Positions 25,560 through 33,842 of a DNA stretch of 64,000 nt are shown one piece after another. The stretch spans positions 1-64,000 of the forward strand of contig NZ_FZOU01000013.1 in assembly GCF_900188085.1 (NCBI RefSeq), in the 5' to 3' direction. The DNA comes from Granulicella rosea. GTDB taxonomy: Bacteria; Acidobacteriota; Terriglobia; Terriglobales; Acidobacteriaceae. The notes under the pieces were generated by a model that saw only the letters and a program-made list of their open reading frames with translations, was not told the origin of the DNA and ran no database searches. Each line of letters starts with the position of its first letter. The stretch's first letter is position 1. The position numbers were made by a program, and so were the translations under genes.

Positions 25560-26041
25560 GAACTTCCACGTACGCCAGCGGGCGTGTTTCGAGCGTGCAG
25601 TGTGAACCTCCACGTACAGGCACGGCTCGCCCCGTCAAATCGGTGAACCTCCACGTACGCGTGGAACGAGAGCCTTCAGTGAACTTCCACGTACACCGCG
25701 AAACGAAAGACGTGAACCTCCACGTACGGCGAGAGCCTGCGGTGGATGAACTTCCACGTACACATATCGACGCCCTGAGGGTCAACTTCCACGTACAAAT
25801 GAAGTAGTTACAGGCACTCCCACTTCATGGTTCGGCATGAACTTCCACGTACACTTCGAGCATCTAGGGGCGCGGCGAAGCCATGTGAACCTCCGCGTAC
25901 ACTTATCCACATTTGCACTGCATCCCTCAGTTTTTGCGGGAACTTCCACGTGCAGGCCGGCGCACTTCCACGTACATGAGGGCGCACTTCCACGTACGAA
26001 AGAGTGAACCTCCACGTATATCCACGTGTACTTCCACGTAC
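25560..26041 (+). repeat. Fourteen direct iterons, core G(A/C)AC(C/T)TCCACGTAC
   Basis: 14-bp copies start at 25560, 25604, 25645, 25681, 25714, 25748, 25783, 25839, 25887, 25940, 25962, 25984, 26006 and 26028, all on one strand. Those at 25783, 25887, 25940, 26006 and 26028 each differ at one or two positions from the core. The last five are spaced exactly 22 bp apart, two helical turns; the first nine are 33-56 bp apart. The dense array is presumably the main RepA-binding cluster, and the loose array may serve copy control by handcuffing. Confidence 0.9.
25903..25911 (+). promoter_or_regulatory. DnaA box TTATCCACA
   Basis: An exact match to the canonical DnaA box lies between the ninth and tenth iterons, at the boundary of the loose and the 22-bp-spaced arrays. 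It supports DnaA-assisted opening of the origin. Confidence 0.75.
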
Positions 26042-26289
26042 TGCTTAATAGGAAGCAAGAGATTACAAGAGAAACACGAGTACAAAAGAGAGTGCAAGAG
26101 TAGAAGTGCGTGAAAAAAGAGGAGAAATGCCAAGGATAGAGGAGACAAACCCGTTCGAGCGGGCGAAGGATCGCTAAACTCTCGAAAGGTCGAGCTGTTT
26201 CGAGCGGTGGATCGGCTCGCGGGATGGCTTGACTTGCGGATAAGTCCTCTGACGCTATCGTTTTGCCGAGACATAGCGTACGTCCAGGT

Positions 26290-29200
26290 TCACATCTTTG
26301 GGGAAGCCTGCATGGCAGCCCGGTCGAGGTCCAGTATGCTGACGCCGCCGATCAGGCCGGACTCCGGCAGGGCTGGCATGGGCGCGCCGGGTCGCGCTGG
26401 CGGCACGTCGCGCAGGATGCGCTGCTCCGGAGGCAGGGTGCGGTCGCCGAGGATGCGGTTCGTCCACTCGTTGGTGACCGCGATCTCCAGCCGATTGATG
26501 CCGGGCCGGATGGCGCCGGTGATGTCGACCTCGTACGGCGGCGCCCAGGTGACGCCCACGGGGCGGCCGTTCAGCTTGACCGCCGCGATGTCGCGCACAT
26601 CGTCGAAGTGCAGGAAGATGCGGCCCTTACCGTTCGACCCGCGACGGAGCATGGTCGCCGATGCCGGGAAGGTCGTGCTGTAGGATGCGGTCCCGGAGAA
26701 GAACCTCACTGCCGGATTGGTGCTTTCGGTCCAGGAGGCGAGGCTGCTGAGCCGCACTGTCGCCGGCGTCTGCGGCGACTGGGCGAAGGTCGCGGTCCAT
26801 GGTCCTTGCAGCCTGGCCAGCGTTCTGGATGCTGCGGTGGCGTCTGGGGCGGTTGAAGATGTGTCGCGTACGAGCACGAACACCGCCTCGCGCGCGGCCA
26901 GGTCGAGTTCGACGCCGGTGAGGCCTTGCGCTGCAACGTACGCCGCGGGTTGCAGGCCGGGCTGCCGGTTGCCGGAGCTGTCTTCGACTACTGCTGCCTG
27001 AAAGGCGGTCAAGGTGACAGACCCGTCCATCGGGCGCCAGATCTCAACGCTTCTGCCCGTGGCTCGCAGGCGCGCCGCCATGTGCTCCGGGCGGTCGGAC
27101 TGATTCACGACGAAGTACGCATCGGCATGCGGGAGGTGGCGGTGAATCCAGACGGGCGGGTTCTCGGGTGCGCCGCTGGCGGAGAAGTCCGGGTCCACGT
27201 GCAGGCGTGTGAGGATCTCTCCGAGGGCGAGGCCGGTGTAGACGGTTCCTTTGCTGAAGTGGTGCTCGGTCCTGGTGACGCCGTCGGTATCGGCCCACAG
27301 GTCGGTTGCGAGCGCATGGACCTCGGCGTCGGCGGCGGGGTAGTGGGCCAGGCTGGGCGAGGCGGCTGGCTTCGGGCCTGCGATGGTCAATCCGGCGGCG
27401 ACCAGGTCGTGCAGCCTGCGCAGGACCTCGGGCGTCATCTGCGTCGTGGGCGGCAGCACGAGCAGGCGATAGGTCGCGCCGCTGTCGAGTCGCAGGCGGC
27501 CTTCGGCGTCGACGTTCGCGTGATGGAGCAGGATGTCGGTGTTGAGGTAGTCGTAGTCGAAGCCCGGGGGCGGAGCGGGTTCGAGACCCGAGCCCCAGAA
27601 GGGCATCGTCGAGGGCGCGCCCTCGGGCAGCAGGTAGGCGAGGTCCGCGACGGAGCTGCCCTGCTGCAGCATGTAGGAGACGCGCGCGACGTAGTCCATG
27701 AAGGGCTTCGCCTGCTCCGCCCAGGTGATGTTGCGGTTCAGGTGCGTGCCGACCATGGTGTTGCCCGGCGGCGTGTCGAGAGGCTGATGGGCAGAGGTGT
27801 GGAAGACGAGCCGGTTGATGCCCTGGGTGAACCAGTAGTCGGCGATCTTCTTCAACGTGTAGGGCGACTCGTAGCCGCCGCCGGTGAAGGACTCCGCCGC
27901 GACGATGGGCTTGCCGTAGACATGCGCGGTGGAGGCCGCGCCGCGTACGTCGACGTAGTACATCGACTCCGGATGCAGGGCGTGGACCCAGAACTCGGCC
28001 ATCGGGATGTCGACCTTGCTCTTGTTGAGCAGCGTGTCCTCGGGGATCTCGAGCGCGACGCCGGAGGCCTCGGAGTAGTTCTCCATGCCGCGTTTGTGGA
28101 TCTCGCCGGTCATGGCGCCGTAGAACTCCTCGGCGTACATATCGGCCAGGGTGCGGCGGAAGTCCCAGAGGAAGCGGTCGCTGACGTCGGCGTTGTCGAC
28201 GACGCGGCCGGCGAGTACGGGCAGGTAGCGGGTGGGGTCGTAGCCGCGACGCTGCGTGAACTGGGCGATCATGGCGTCGGTCCAGTTCTGCATGCCGGCC
28301 TCCCAGCTATCCATGGTCATGTAGTGGGTGGTCGCGCCGAGCAGCGAGCCGAGGTGCTTCTGCAGCGGATCGACGTATCCGGCGAAGTACTGGCGCACGT
28401 AGTCGCCGCTGAGCTTGTCGACCTCGTAGCCGCTGCCTGCGGGGACGGATGGACGGTTCTTCGCGCCGGTCAGCGCGTAGCCCATGCGCAGCACGGTCCA
28501 GTGGCCGGCGGGTACGTCCCAGTCTAGCGTGCCGTCGGGCTTCAGGTGCGAGGTCAGGTCAAGGACGCCGTCGTGGGGGATTCCGACGGAAGCAGGAGTG
28601 GGGGCGCCGTCGTAGGTATCCATCAGGCTGCCGAAGGCGCCCTTGTCCTCCCAGCGGTGAACGCGCGCGTCGGCGAAGAGGATCGCCTCGGTGAGGGTGA
28701 ACTCCTTCGCGGGCAGGACCGGTCCGCCGTGGATGACGGCTGCCGGGGTCAGGCCCGCTCCGTCGAGCTCGATACGGAAGAAGCGCGCCGTGACGGCAGG
28801 GAAGGCGAAGGTGCGGATGGAGGCGCCGTGATAGCCCTGCGGGCCGGGTGTGTCGAGCACGGTGCGAAAGGTGTGGCCGTCGTTGCTGGCGAGGAGCTTG
28901 CCGACGGGGATGCGTCCACGCACGCCGAACGAGAGCGCACGCGCGGTGTAGGGCTGGGCGAACTCGAACTGCAGCCAGGCGGGCGAGCCGTCTTTGGGCG
29001 CCGGGATGGTGATGGAGGTGTTGAGGCTGTCGTCCAGCAACGGCGCCGGGTCGATAGCGCCGCTGCTGGCGGTCACGCGTGGGTGCAGCGACTGCGCGGA
29101 CGCGCCCTCGGGCGTGCGGTAGGCGATCACGGCGGAGTCACGGTAGAAGTGCGGCGCGTCGGGCCGGGCGCCGGCATCGCGCACCGGGCCTTCGTTCGAG

Positions 29201-29682
29201 GGAGGCTCCGGCAGGCGTCCGGTGAAATGTGCGCCGCCGTCGATGGCGGTCTCGCTCCAGACGAGCCGCTTCATGGCCATCTGCTGCGTCACCCACGGGC
29301 CGCCGGCCTCGCTCCATCCGGCGCAACTGAAGATGGACATCTCAAGGCCGAGGCGTTTGGCCTCTTCGGCCGAGTGCCGCACGGCGTGGTACCACTCCTC
29401 CGTGCCGAAGTGGATCTTCGGCTCGACGGTCTGGCCGCCGCCGGAGGCGACATCGACCAGTTGAAAGCCGCCGATGCCGGATCGCTTCATCCACTCCAGA
29501 TCCCTGGTGATGCCGGCCTCGTCGACGTTGCCGTTGGTCCAGTGCCACCAGGTGCGGGGCCGCGCGGAGTCGGGCGGGTCTTTGAATCCGGCGGCGAGCG
29601 GGTCGGCCGTCTGCGCGAGGCCCGTTGTAGCGGCAGAGGCGAGAAGAGCGGCGGCCAGGATGCGGCGGGTCGAAGGGGTCAT
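26290..29682 (-). CDS. Exported GH106-like alpha-L-rhamnosidase
   Basis: A 1130-residue exported glycosidase with a signal peptide ending near TTGLAQ. The start of the mature protein, PRTWWHWTNGNVDEAGITRD and then LEWMKRSGIGGFQLVDV, is characteristic of GH106 rhamnosidases. Further family segments include EMSIFSCAGWSEAGGPWV and FHTSAHQPLDTPPGN, and C-terminal beta-sandwich parts follow. GH106 removes terminal L-rhamnose from pectin- or plant-glycan side chains. Its ATG directly abuts the stop of the upstream glucuronoyl esterase gene, so the two are one transcriptional and probably translationally coupled unit. Its 3' end lies beside the plasmid origin. Confidence 0.82.
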   Translation of the reverse strand: MTPSTRRILAAALLASAATTGLAQTADPLAAGFKDPPDSARPRTWWHWTNGNVDEAGITRDLEWMKRSGIGGFQLVDVASGGGQTVEPKIHFGTEEWYHAVRHSAEEAKRLGLEMSIFSCAGWSEAGGPWVTQQMAMKRLVWSETAIDGGAHFTGRLPEPPSNEGPVRDAGARPDAPHFYRDSAVIAYRTPEGASAQSLHPRVTASSGAIDPAPLLDDSLNTSITIPAPKDGSPAWLQFEFAQPYTARALSFGVRGRIPVGKLLASNDGHTFRTVLDTPGPQGYHGASIRTFAFPAVTARFFRIELDGAGLTPAAVIHGGPVLPAKEFTLTEAILFADARVHRWEDKGAFGSLMDTYDGAPTPASVGIPHDGVLDLTSHLKPDGTLDWDVPAGHWTVLRMGYALTGAKNRPSVPAGSGYEVDKLSGDYVRQYFAGYVDPLQKHLGSLLGATTHYMTMDSWEAGMQNWTDAMIAQFTQRRGYDPTRYLPVLAGRVVDNADVSDRFLWDFRRTLADMYAEEFYGAMTGEIHKRGMENYSEASGVALEIPEDTLLNKSKVDIPMAEFWVHALHPESMYYVDVRGAASTAHVYGKPIVAAESFTGGGYESPYTLKKIADYWFTQGINRLVFHTSAHQPLDTPPGNTMVGTHLNRNITWAEQAKPFMDYVARVSYMLQQGSSVADLAYLLPEGAPSTMPFWGSGLEPAPPPGFDYDYLNTDILLHHANVDAEGRLRLDSGATYRLLVLPPTTQMTPEVLRRLHDLVAAGLTIAGPKPAASPSLAHYPAADAEVHALATDLWADTDGVTRTEHHFSKGTVYTGLALGEILTRLHVDPDFSASGAPENPPVWIHRHLPHADAYFVVNQSDRPEHMAARLRATGRSVEIWRPMDGSVTLTAFQAAVVEDSSGNRQPGLQPAAYVAAQGLTGVELDLAAREAVFVLVRDTSSTAPDATAASRTLARLQGPWTATFAQSPQTPATVRLSSLASWTESTNPAVRFFSGTASYSTTFPASATMLRRGSNGKGRIFLHFDDVRDIAAVKLNGRPVGVTWAPPYEVDITGAIRPGINRLEIAVTNEWTNRILGDRTLPPEQRILRDVPPARPGAPMPALPESGLIGGVSILDLDRAAMQASPKM

Positions 29683-31023
29683 TTAGCGTTCCGGGTGCAG
29701 CGTCTGCTTCAGGAATTGCACGTAGACGCCCCAGTCGGAGGGGACCATGCCGTGGCCGCCATCGTGCATGTAGTAGCTGAGGCCGTCGCGGAGGATGGGC
29801 GTCTTCGCCGCGGGCCAGACGTCCGTGCCGAGGTCCTGCTTGCCGAGCAGACGATAGACCGGCCCGGCGGCGACGGCGGAGAGGAACTCGCCCTTCGGGT
29901 CGGACCAGTTGTCCGTGTCGCCCGTCTGCAGCAGCAGGGGGCGCGGGGCGATCAGCGCGACGAGCAGGTTGGCGTCCATCGGCGCCTTGTCCGGGAATCC
30001 GCCCCACTTGGCGAAGTTCGCCGCGAACTGATACGGATAGCGCGTGGGCGCGGTCAGGTGCGCGATGGTCTCGCCGTAGTTGCGATGGCTGAGCGCGGCG
30101 CCGCCCTCGCCCGAGCAGCTTGCGATGACCGCGGCGAAGCGCTCGTCATGCGCGCCCGCCCACATCGCGGTCTTGCCCAGCCGCGAAATGCCGTGGATGG
30201 CCACGCGTCTGCTATCCACGCCCTTGTCGGTTTCAAGGTAGTCCTGCGCGCGGCTCATGCCCCAGGCCCAGGCCGCGATCGTGCCCCAGTCGTCGGGCGG
30301 CCGGTTGTCCTCCGTGCCGCCCGGTTTGGCGTAGCGGGCGCGGATGCCGTTGGGGAAGCCTCCGAGATAGTCCGGGTCGACATCGCCGTAATAGAAGGTC
30401 GCGACGCCGATGCCCGCATCGAGCAGCGGCTCGACGTCGAGCTTGCCGAAGCCGCGCCCCGTGGGCTGGATGCGGGTGTTCGTCTTCGGATCCCAGACCG
30501 TCTCGGGCGCGATGCCGGGGTCGTCGACCGCGTTCTGCACTGCGCCGAAGTTGATGCTCAGCAGCATCGGCGCCGGCTTCGTGGCGGCCGCGGGCAGGTA
30601 CATCAGGAGCTGAATCGTAGGTCCGGTCTTATCCTTCGTGAGATAGATTTTGACCTGGCGGCGGATCGCCTTGCCGTTCAGCGCGGGCGTTCCCTTATCG
30701 AAGACCTCGAAGGATTCGTCCGCCGGCCGGCCGGGCGCCTTGCCGAACTGCTCGGTCTCGAAGAGCGAGACGATCTCCGGCCGCCGCTGCCCGATCCACG
30801 TCTTCGCGTCCCGGACGTGCTTGCCGTCGTTCAGGATCAGGGCGTCGGGCAGGATGTAAGTCCCTGCCTTTGCCTCCACATAGTTCACCGGGATGCCGGC
30901 AACGACCTCGGGCGAGGGCTTGGGAGTCTTCGGCGCGTCCTGCGCCGTTACTGCCTGGGCCAGCGCACAGGTGGCGAGCGCCGCCAGGCCGGCGAGAGGG
31001 GCAAATGCTTTCAAACGCGTCAT
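29683..31023 (-). CDS. CE15-like glucuronoyl esterase
   Basis: A 446-residue secreted alpha/beta hydrolase with a signal peptide ending near TAQD. The nucleophile elbow G-I-S-R-L-G-K near residue 278 fits the CE15 G-x-S-R-x-G-K pattern. SCSGEGGAAL supplies the acid-side region and DGGHGM near residue 422 the histidine. CE15 enzymes cut ester bonds between lignin alcohols and 4-O-methyl-glucuronic acid on xylan. No spacer separates it from the downstream GH106 gene. The chosen start lacks a strong ribosome site; an in-frame upstream start would add 35 residues before the signal peptide and is unlikely. Confidence 0.8.
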   Translation of the reverse strand: MTRLKAFAPLAGLAALATCALAQAVTAQDAPKTPKPSPEVVAGIPVNYVEAKAGTYILPDALILNDGKHVRDAKTWIGQRRPEIVSLFETEQFGKAPGRPADESFEVFDKGTPALNGKAIRRQVKIYLTKDKTGPTIQLLMYLPAAATKPAPMLLSINFGAVQNAVDDPGIAPETVWDPKTNTRIQPTGRGFGKLDVEPLLDAGIGVATFYYGDVDPDYLGGFPNGIRARYAKPGGTEDNRPPDDWGTIAAWAWGMSRAQDYLETDKGVDSRRVAIHGISRLGKTAMWAGAHDERFAAVIASCSGEGGAALSHRNYGETIAHLTAPTRYPYQFAANFAKWGGFPDKAPMDANLLVALIAPRPLLLQTGDTDNWSDPKGEFLSAVAAGPVYRLLGKQDLGTDVWPAAKTPILRDGLSYYMHDGGHGMVPSDWGVYVQFLKQTLHPER

Positions 31024-31159
31024 TGCACGCACCAATTTCAAATTGGAAATACTTTCAGACCGAAACCCTAGACGCCGCGCGAAAGGCTTGTCAAGGCTCG
31101 CGCGCGGCGATATGGCAAAGATTGCCATCTTCGGCTAAACTTCGGACAGAGGAGACGCC

Positions 31160-31459
31160 ATGCCCACCCGGAACGTACATCTGACGGAGCATCTCGACCA
31201 GTTCATCAGCGCCGGCATCAGCTCGGGTTCTTACAGCAATGCGAGCGAGGTGGTGCGCGAGGGGTTGCGGCTGCTCGAACGGCGCGAGCGCGAGGATCAG
31301 GCAAGGGTGGAGTGGCTGCGCACCGCCGCGACAGACGCCTTCGACTCGATCGATCGCGGCGAGGGCACGACGTTCGACTCCATGGAGGAGCTGGACGCCT
31401 ATGTGCGAGGCGTTGGCGCCGAGGTCTTCGCGGACGAGGCCGTACGCCGGCGTGCCTAA
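31160..31459 (+). CDS. parD: ParD-type antitoxin
   Basis: A 99-residue protein starting MPTRNVHLTEHLDQFISAGI, with SGSYSNASEVVREGLRLLERRE, the standard ParD ribbon-helix-helix region. The C-terminal acidic half would wrap the toxin. AGAGGAG precedes the ATG. Its last eight bases overlap the start of the ParE-like gene. Such pairs stabilise plasmids and chromosomal islands by killing cells that lose them; this one lies about 5 kb from the putative plasmid origin. Confidence 0.88.
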   Translation: MPTRNVHLTEHLDQFISAGISSGSYSNASEVVREGLRLLERREREDQARVEWLRTAATDAFDSIDRGEGTTFDSMEELDAYVRGVGAEVFADEAVRRRA

Positions 31460-31853
31460 GAGGTTCGGGGTAAGACCGACTCTTTCGCCGGCCGCGCGCG
31501 CGGATATTCGCCAGATTCTTACCTGGAGCAGGGAGAAGTTCGGCCAGGCGGCGGGCGCGCGGTACGGCGAGCTGCTGATCCAGGCCTTTCACGATATCGC
31601 CGAGGATCCGGAACGGCCCGGCTCGCAGGCGCGGCCTGAGCTGGCCGTGCGAGGCGTCCGCACCTACCATCTTTCGTTGAGCCGTAGCCGCGTCGCGGGC
31701 GACCGCGTGAAGGCTCCGCGCCACTTCGTGCTCTATCGCTACCGGCCTGGGTCGATCGAGATTGGCCGTATCCTGCACGACAGCCGCGACCTTGCACGGC
31801 ATCTGCCGGAGGGCTACGGCGTGGGTAATCCGGGCGAGTCTGAAGAAGGGTAG
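31452..31853 (+). CDS. parE: ParE-type toxin with C-terminal extension
   Basis: A 133-residue RelE/ParE-fold toxin read from a GTG at 31452 that overlaps parD by eight bases. Core segments are LSPAARADIRQILTWSREKFG, given here as family pattern, and HFVLYRYRPGSIEIGRILHDSRDLARHL. ParE toxins act on DNA gyrase. At 133 residues it is longer than most ParE proteins (about 95-105), with an insertion RSRVAGDRVKAP before the last strands. The alternative upstream in-frame starts run through parD in another frame and are implausible. Confidence 0.82.
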   Translation: MPKRFGVRPTLSPAARADIRQILTWSREKFGQAAGARYGELLIQAFHDIAEDPERPGSQARPELAVRGVRTYHLSLSRSRVAGDRVKAPRHFVLYRYRPGSIEIGRILHDSRDLARHLPEGYGVGNPGESEEG

Positions 31854-31958
31854 CCACTCGGGCATGCGTGGAATTCACTCGGCATTCATACTCGCTCTCT
31901 AGCATGAGGGGTGAGTGGGCTGCGCTCGGGGCTTGAGCATGCCGGCCACCCGGTGAAC

Positions 31959-33290
31959 ATGAGCTTACAGTTGGCACATCCGAAGGAAGGTTCGCACGGC
32001 GATGGCGATATGGACTTCGACGCGCAGGATCCTCGCTGGAGACTGGCCATCCGTGTCGCGGAGAGTGCGCCGTTCGCCAACGCGCCCCTGCTTTCGAAGT
32101 TCCTGTTGTACGTCTGCGAACACACTCTTTCGAACCGGTCCGAAGATCTGACGGAGCGCAACATCGGCATCGCCGTCTTCCAGCGGCGCGTGGACTATAA
32201 GCCCAGCGAAGACAACATCGTCCGCTCGTATGTGCGCCAGTTGCGGCAGCGGCTCGAACGCTACTTCGACGAGCAGGGCGCCGATGAGCCGTGGCGGATC
32301 GCGATCCCGCGCGGCGGATATGGCGCGGTCTTCGAAGAGCGGTCCGACCCGGCGACCACGCCCGTAACCGCGATGACCGGCATCGCGCCGGAGTTGCCCG
32401 CCGCCCATGTCGCTCCTCTGGTCGAGGATGCCGGACCGCAAGAGAAGGCTGGGTGGCGCCGTACGCTCTGGATCGTGCTTGCAAGTCTGCTGGCGGGAGG
32501 GTTGGCGGCGCATCTGGGCAGCGTGTGGCTGGCGCCGCAGTCGCTGGGGCATGCGATGTGGGCGGAGATCTTTACGCCTGCGTCGGTCACGTACATCGTC
32601 TCCGCCGACAGCAGCCTGGCCACGATTCAGGAGTTGAGCGGCAAGCATACGACGCTCGAGCAGTACGTGGATGGCAGCTACTTCGCGCAGTTCGCGCGAT
32701 CCGATGCGCCCGAGGATCTCAAGCTGCAGCGGCTGAGCCGCGAACACATGACCGGCGTTCCCGATATCGACGCGGCGGCGGGAATCGTATCGCTGCCCGA
32801 GGCCCGGGGCAGGCATGTGGTGCTCAGGAATGCGCGCGCGTTCACGATCGACGATATGAAGGATGCGAACGTCATCCTGACCGGCTCTGCGTACAGCACG
32901 CCGTGGGTGACGCTGTTCGAGCCGAAGATGAACTTTGTGCTCTCGGCGAGTAACTCGATCTATGGCTCTTCCTATCTGAATAAGAAGCCTTTGCCGGGGG
33001 AGCCGAGTAACTACTCCAACAGTAGTACGACTCCGCCTTATTCGACTTATGCGGTGATCGCTTTTCTGCCCGGTCTCAGCGGTGCTGGTAAGGTATTGAT
33101 CGTGGAAGGACTTACGACCGCGGGAAGCGAGGCCGCCTCCAACTTCGTTCTGCATGGAGATATCGCCGCATTCCTGAAGACGGTTCCGCGCGATCAGCAC
33201 GGGCTTCGGCCCTTCGAGATTCTGCTGAAGACGACAAGCCTGGATTCGAGCGCGCCCTCGACGGAGATTGTGGCGAAACGCCTGTATTGA
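31959..33290 (+). CDS. Membrane-anchored regulator with winged-helix-like N-terminal domain
   Basis: A protein of about 443 residues. The N-terminal domain contains FLLYVCEHTL, ERNIGIAVFQR, YKPSEDNIVRSYVRQLRQRLERY and IPRGGYGAVFE, a winged-helix-like pattern common in acidobacterial regulators. One transmembrane segment follows (LWIVLASLLAGGLAAHLGSV). The C-terminal half (about 250 residues) should lie outside the membrane and is unrecognised. A second in-frame start at 32010 is possible. It lies upstream of the lamin-tail, NHL and TonB-receptor genes on the same strand, so it may sense an extracellular cue and control them. This role is inference. Confidence 0.65.
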   Translation: MSLQLAHPKEGSHGDGDMDFDAQDPRWRLAIRVAESAPFANAPLLSKFLLYVCEHTLSNRSEDLTERNIGIAVFQRRVDYKPSEDNIVRSYVRQLRQRLERYFDEQGADEPWRIAIPRGGYGAVFEERSDPATTPVTAMTGIAPELPAAHVAPLVEDAGPQEKAGWRRTLWIVLASLLAGGLAAHLGSVWLAPQSLGHAMWAEIFTPASVTYIVSADSSLATIQELSGKHTTLEQYVDGSYFAQFARSDAPEDLKLQRLSREHMTGVPDIDAAAGIVSLPEARGRHVVLRNARAFTIDDMKDANVILTGSAYSTPWVTLFEPKMNFVLSASNSIYGSSYLNKKPLPGEPSNYSNSSTTPPYSTYAVIAFLPGLSGAGKVLIVEGLTTAGSEAASNFVLHGDIAAFLKTVPRDQHGLRPFEILLKTTSLDSSAPSTEIVAKRLY

Positions 33291-33342
33291 CGAAGATTCC
33301 TGCAACTTATTCGGATTGCATCTTCCTGCCATCAGCCAACGG

Positions 33343-33510
33343 CGCACGTCATTCTTAGCATAGCGAAGGACAGCCGTGTTGGCTTCGTTCGCCAACTACG
33401 CATTGGCTCGATCCTGTGTGCCCTATAGCGCGATGAGCGTCGCCTGAAGAAGAACAAGCAACAACAAGAACTAATACGGGGTTCCTTCGCTTCGGTCAGG
33501 ATGACGTGCG
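33343..33510. repeat. Inverted intergenic repeat pair
   Basis: The reverse complement of 33483-33510 reads CGCACGTCATCCTGACCGAAG and onward, matching most of 33343-33370 with several mismatches. The arms enclose about 110 bases without a gene. It may be a degenerate miniature element or a large RNA hairpin. Confidence 0.45.
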
Positions 33511-33658
33511 TCATTGCCGGTACACCGATGCGAGGTCGTGCCGACAGTCCGCAGGAAAGCAAGATGCAATTCGCTCGCAACCTCCAGCGGCAGCGTGAAT
33601 GCCAGGTTAATTATGCGGAGCGATCTTAGAAAAACATCGAAAATTCCCGTAAAAATGC

Positions 33659-33672
33659 CGGTGTACACACCG
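33659..33672. promoter_or_regulatory. Palindrome CGGTGTACACACCG
   Basis: Six-base arms with a two-base centre, in the leader of the lamin-tail protein gene and followed by TTTACACATGG. It could be an operator for the upstream membrane-anchored regulator or another repressor; position is the only support. Confidence 0.3.
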
Positions 33673-33842
33673 TTTACACATGGTGAAGACACTTTACCCG
33701 TCTCCGCCGGCAACCCATACTCGGTTCTATCAGCACATCTGGAACTCAAATTTTGCGACGCATGTCCTTGAAGGTCATGCGCATTGGAAATCGGGCCGCC
33801 TGTATGTCGTCCGCGGCGTTTTCCCTGGAGGCTTTACCCGGT

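Larger units (their letters stand above)
25548..26289. other. Putative replication origin (iterons, DnaA box, purine-rich tract)
   Basis: No protein-coding gene is credible here. The region holds 14 iterons, an exact DnaA box and, from about 26046 to 26160, a strongly purine-rich and less GC-rich tract (GCAAGAGATTACAAGAG and onward). The tract could be the DNA-unwinding element. This is the expected layout of an iteron-controlled origin placed downstream of its rep gene. Confidence 0.8.
33291..33842. other. Intergenic region with inverted repeat and palindrome
   Basis: No convincing gene is seen. An imperfect inverted pair (33343-33370 and 33483-33510) carries the CGCACGTCATTCT and CTTCGCTTCGGTCAGGATGACG type sequence, a pattern resembling dispersed intergenic repeats. 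At 33659-33672 the palindrome CGGTGT-AC-ACACCG lies about 170 bases before the next start and could be an operator. Confidence 0.5.

Noticed and set aside
25560..26041. CRISPR array
   Set aside because: Repeats are only 14 bp, unequally spaced in the first part, at 22-bp pitch in the rest, with no spacer-sized gaps and no cas genes; they fit RepA iterons.
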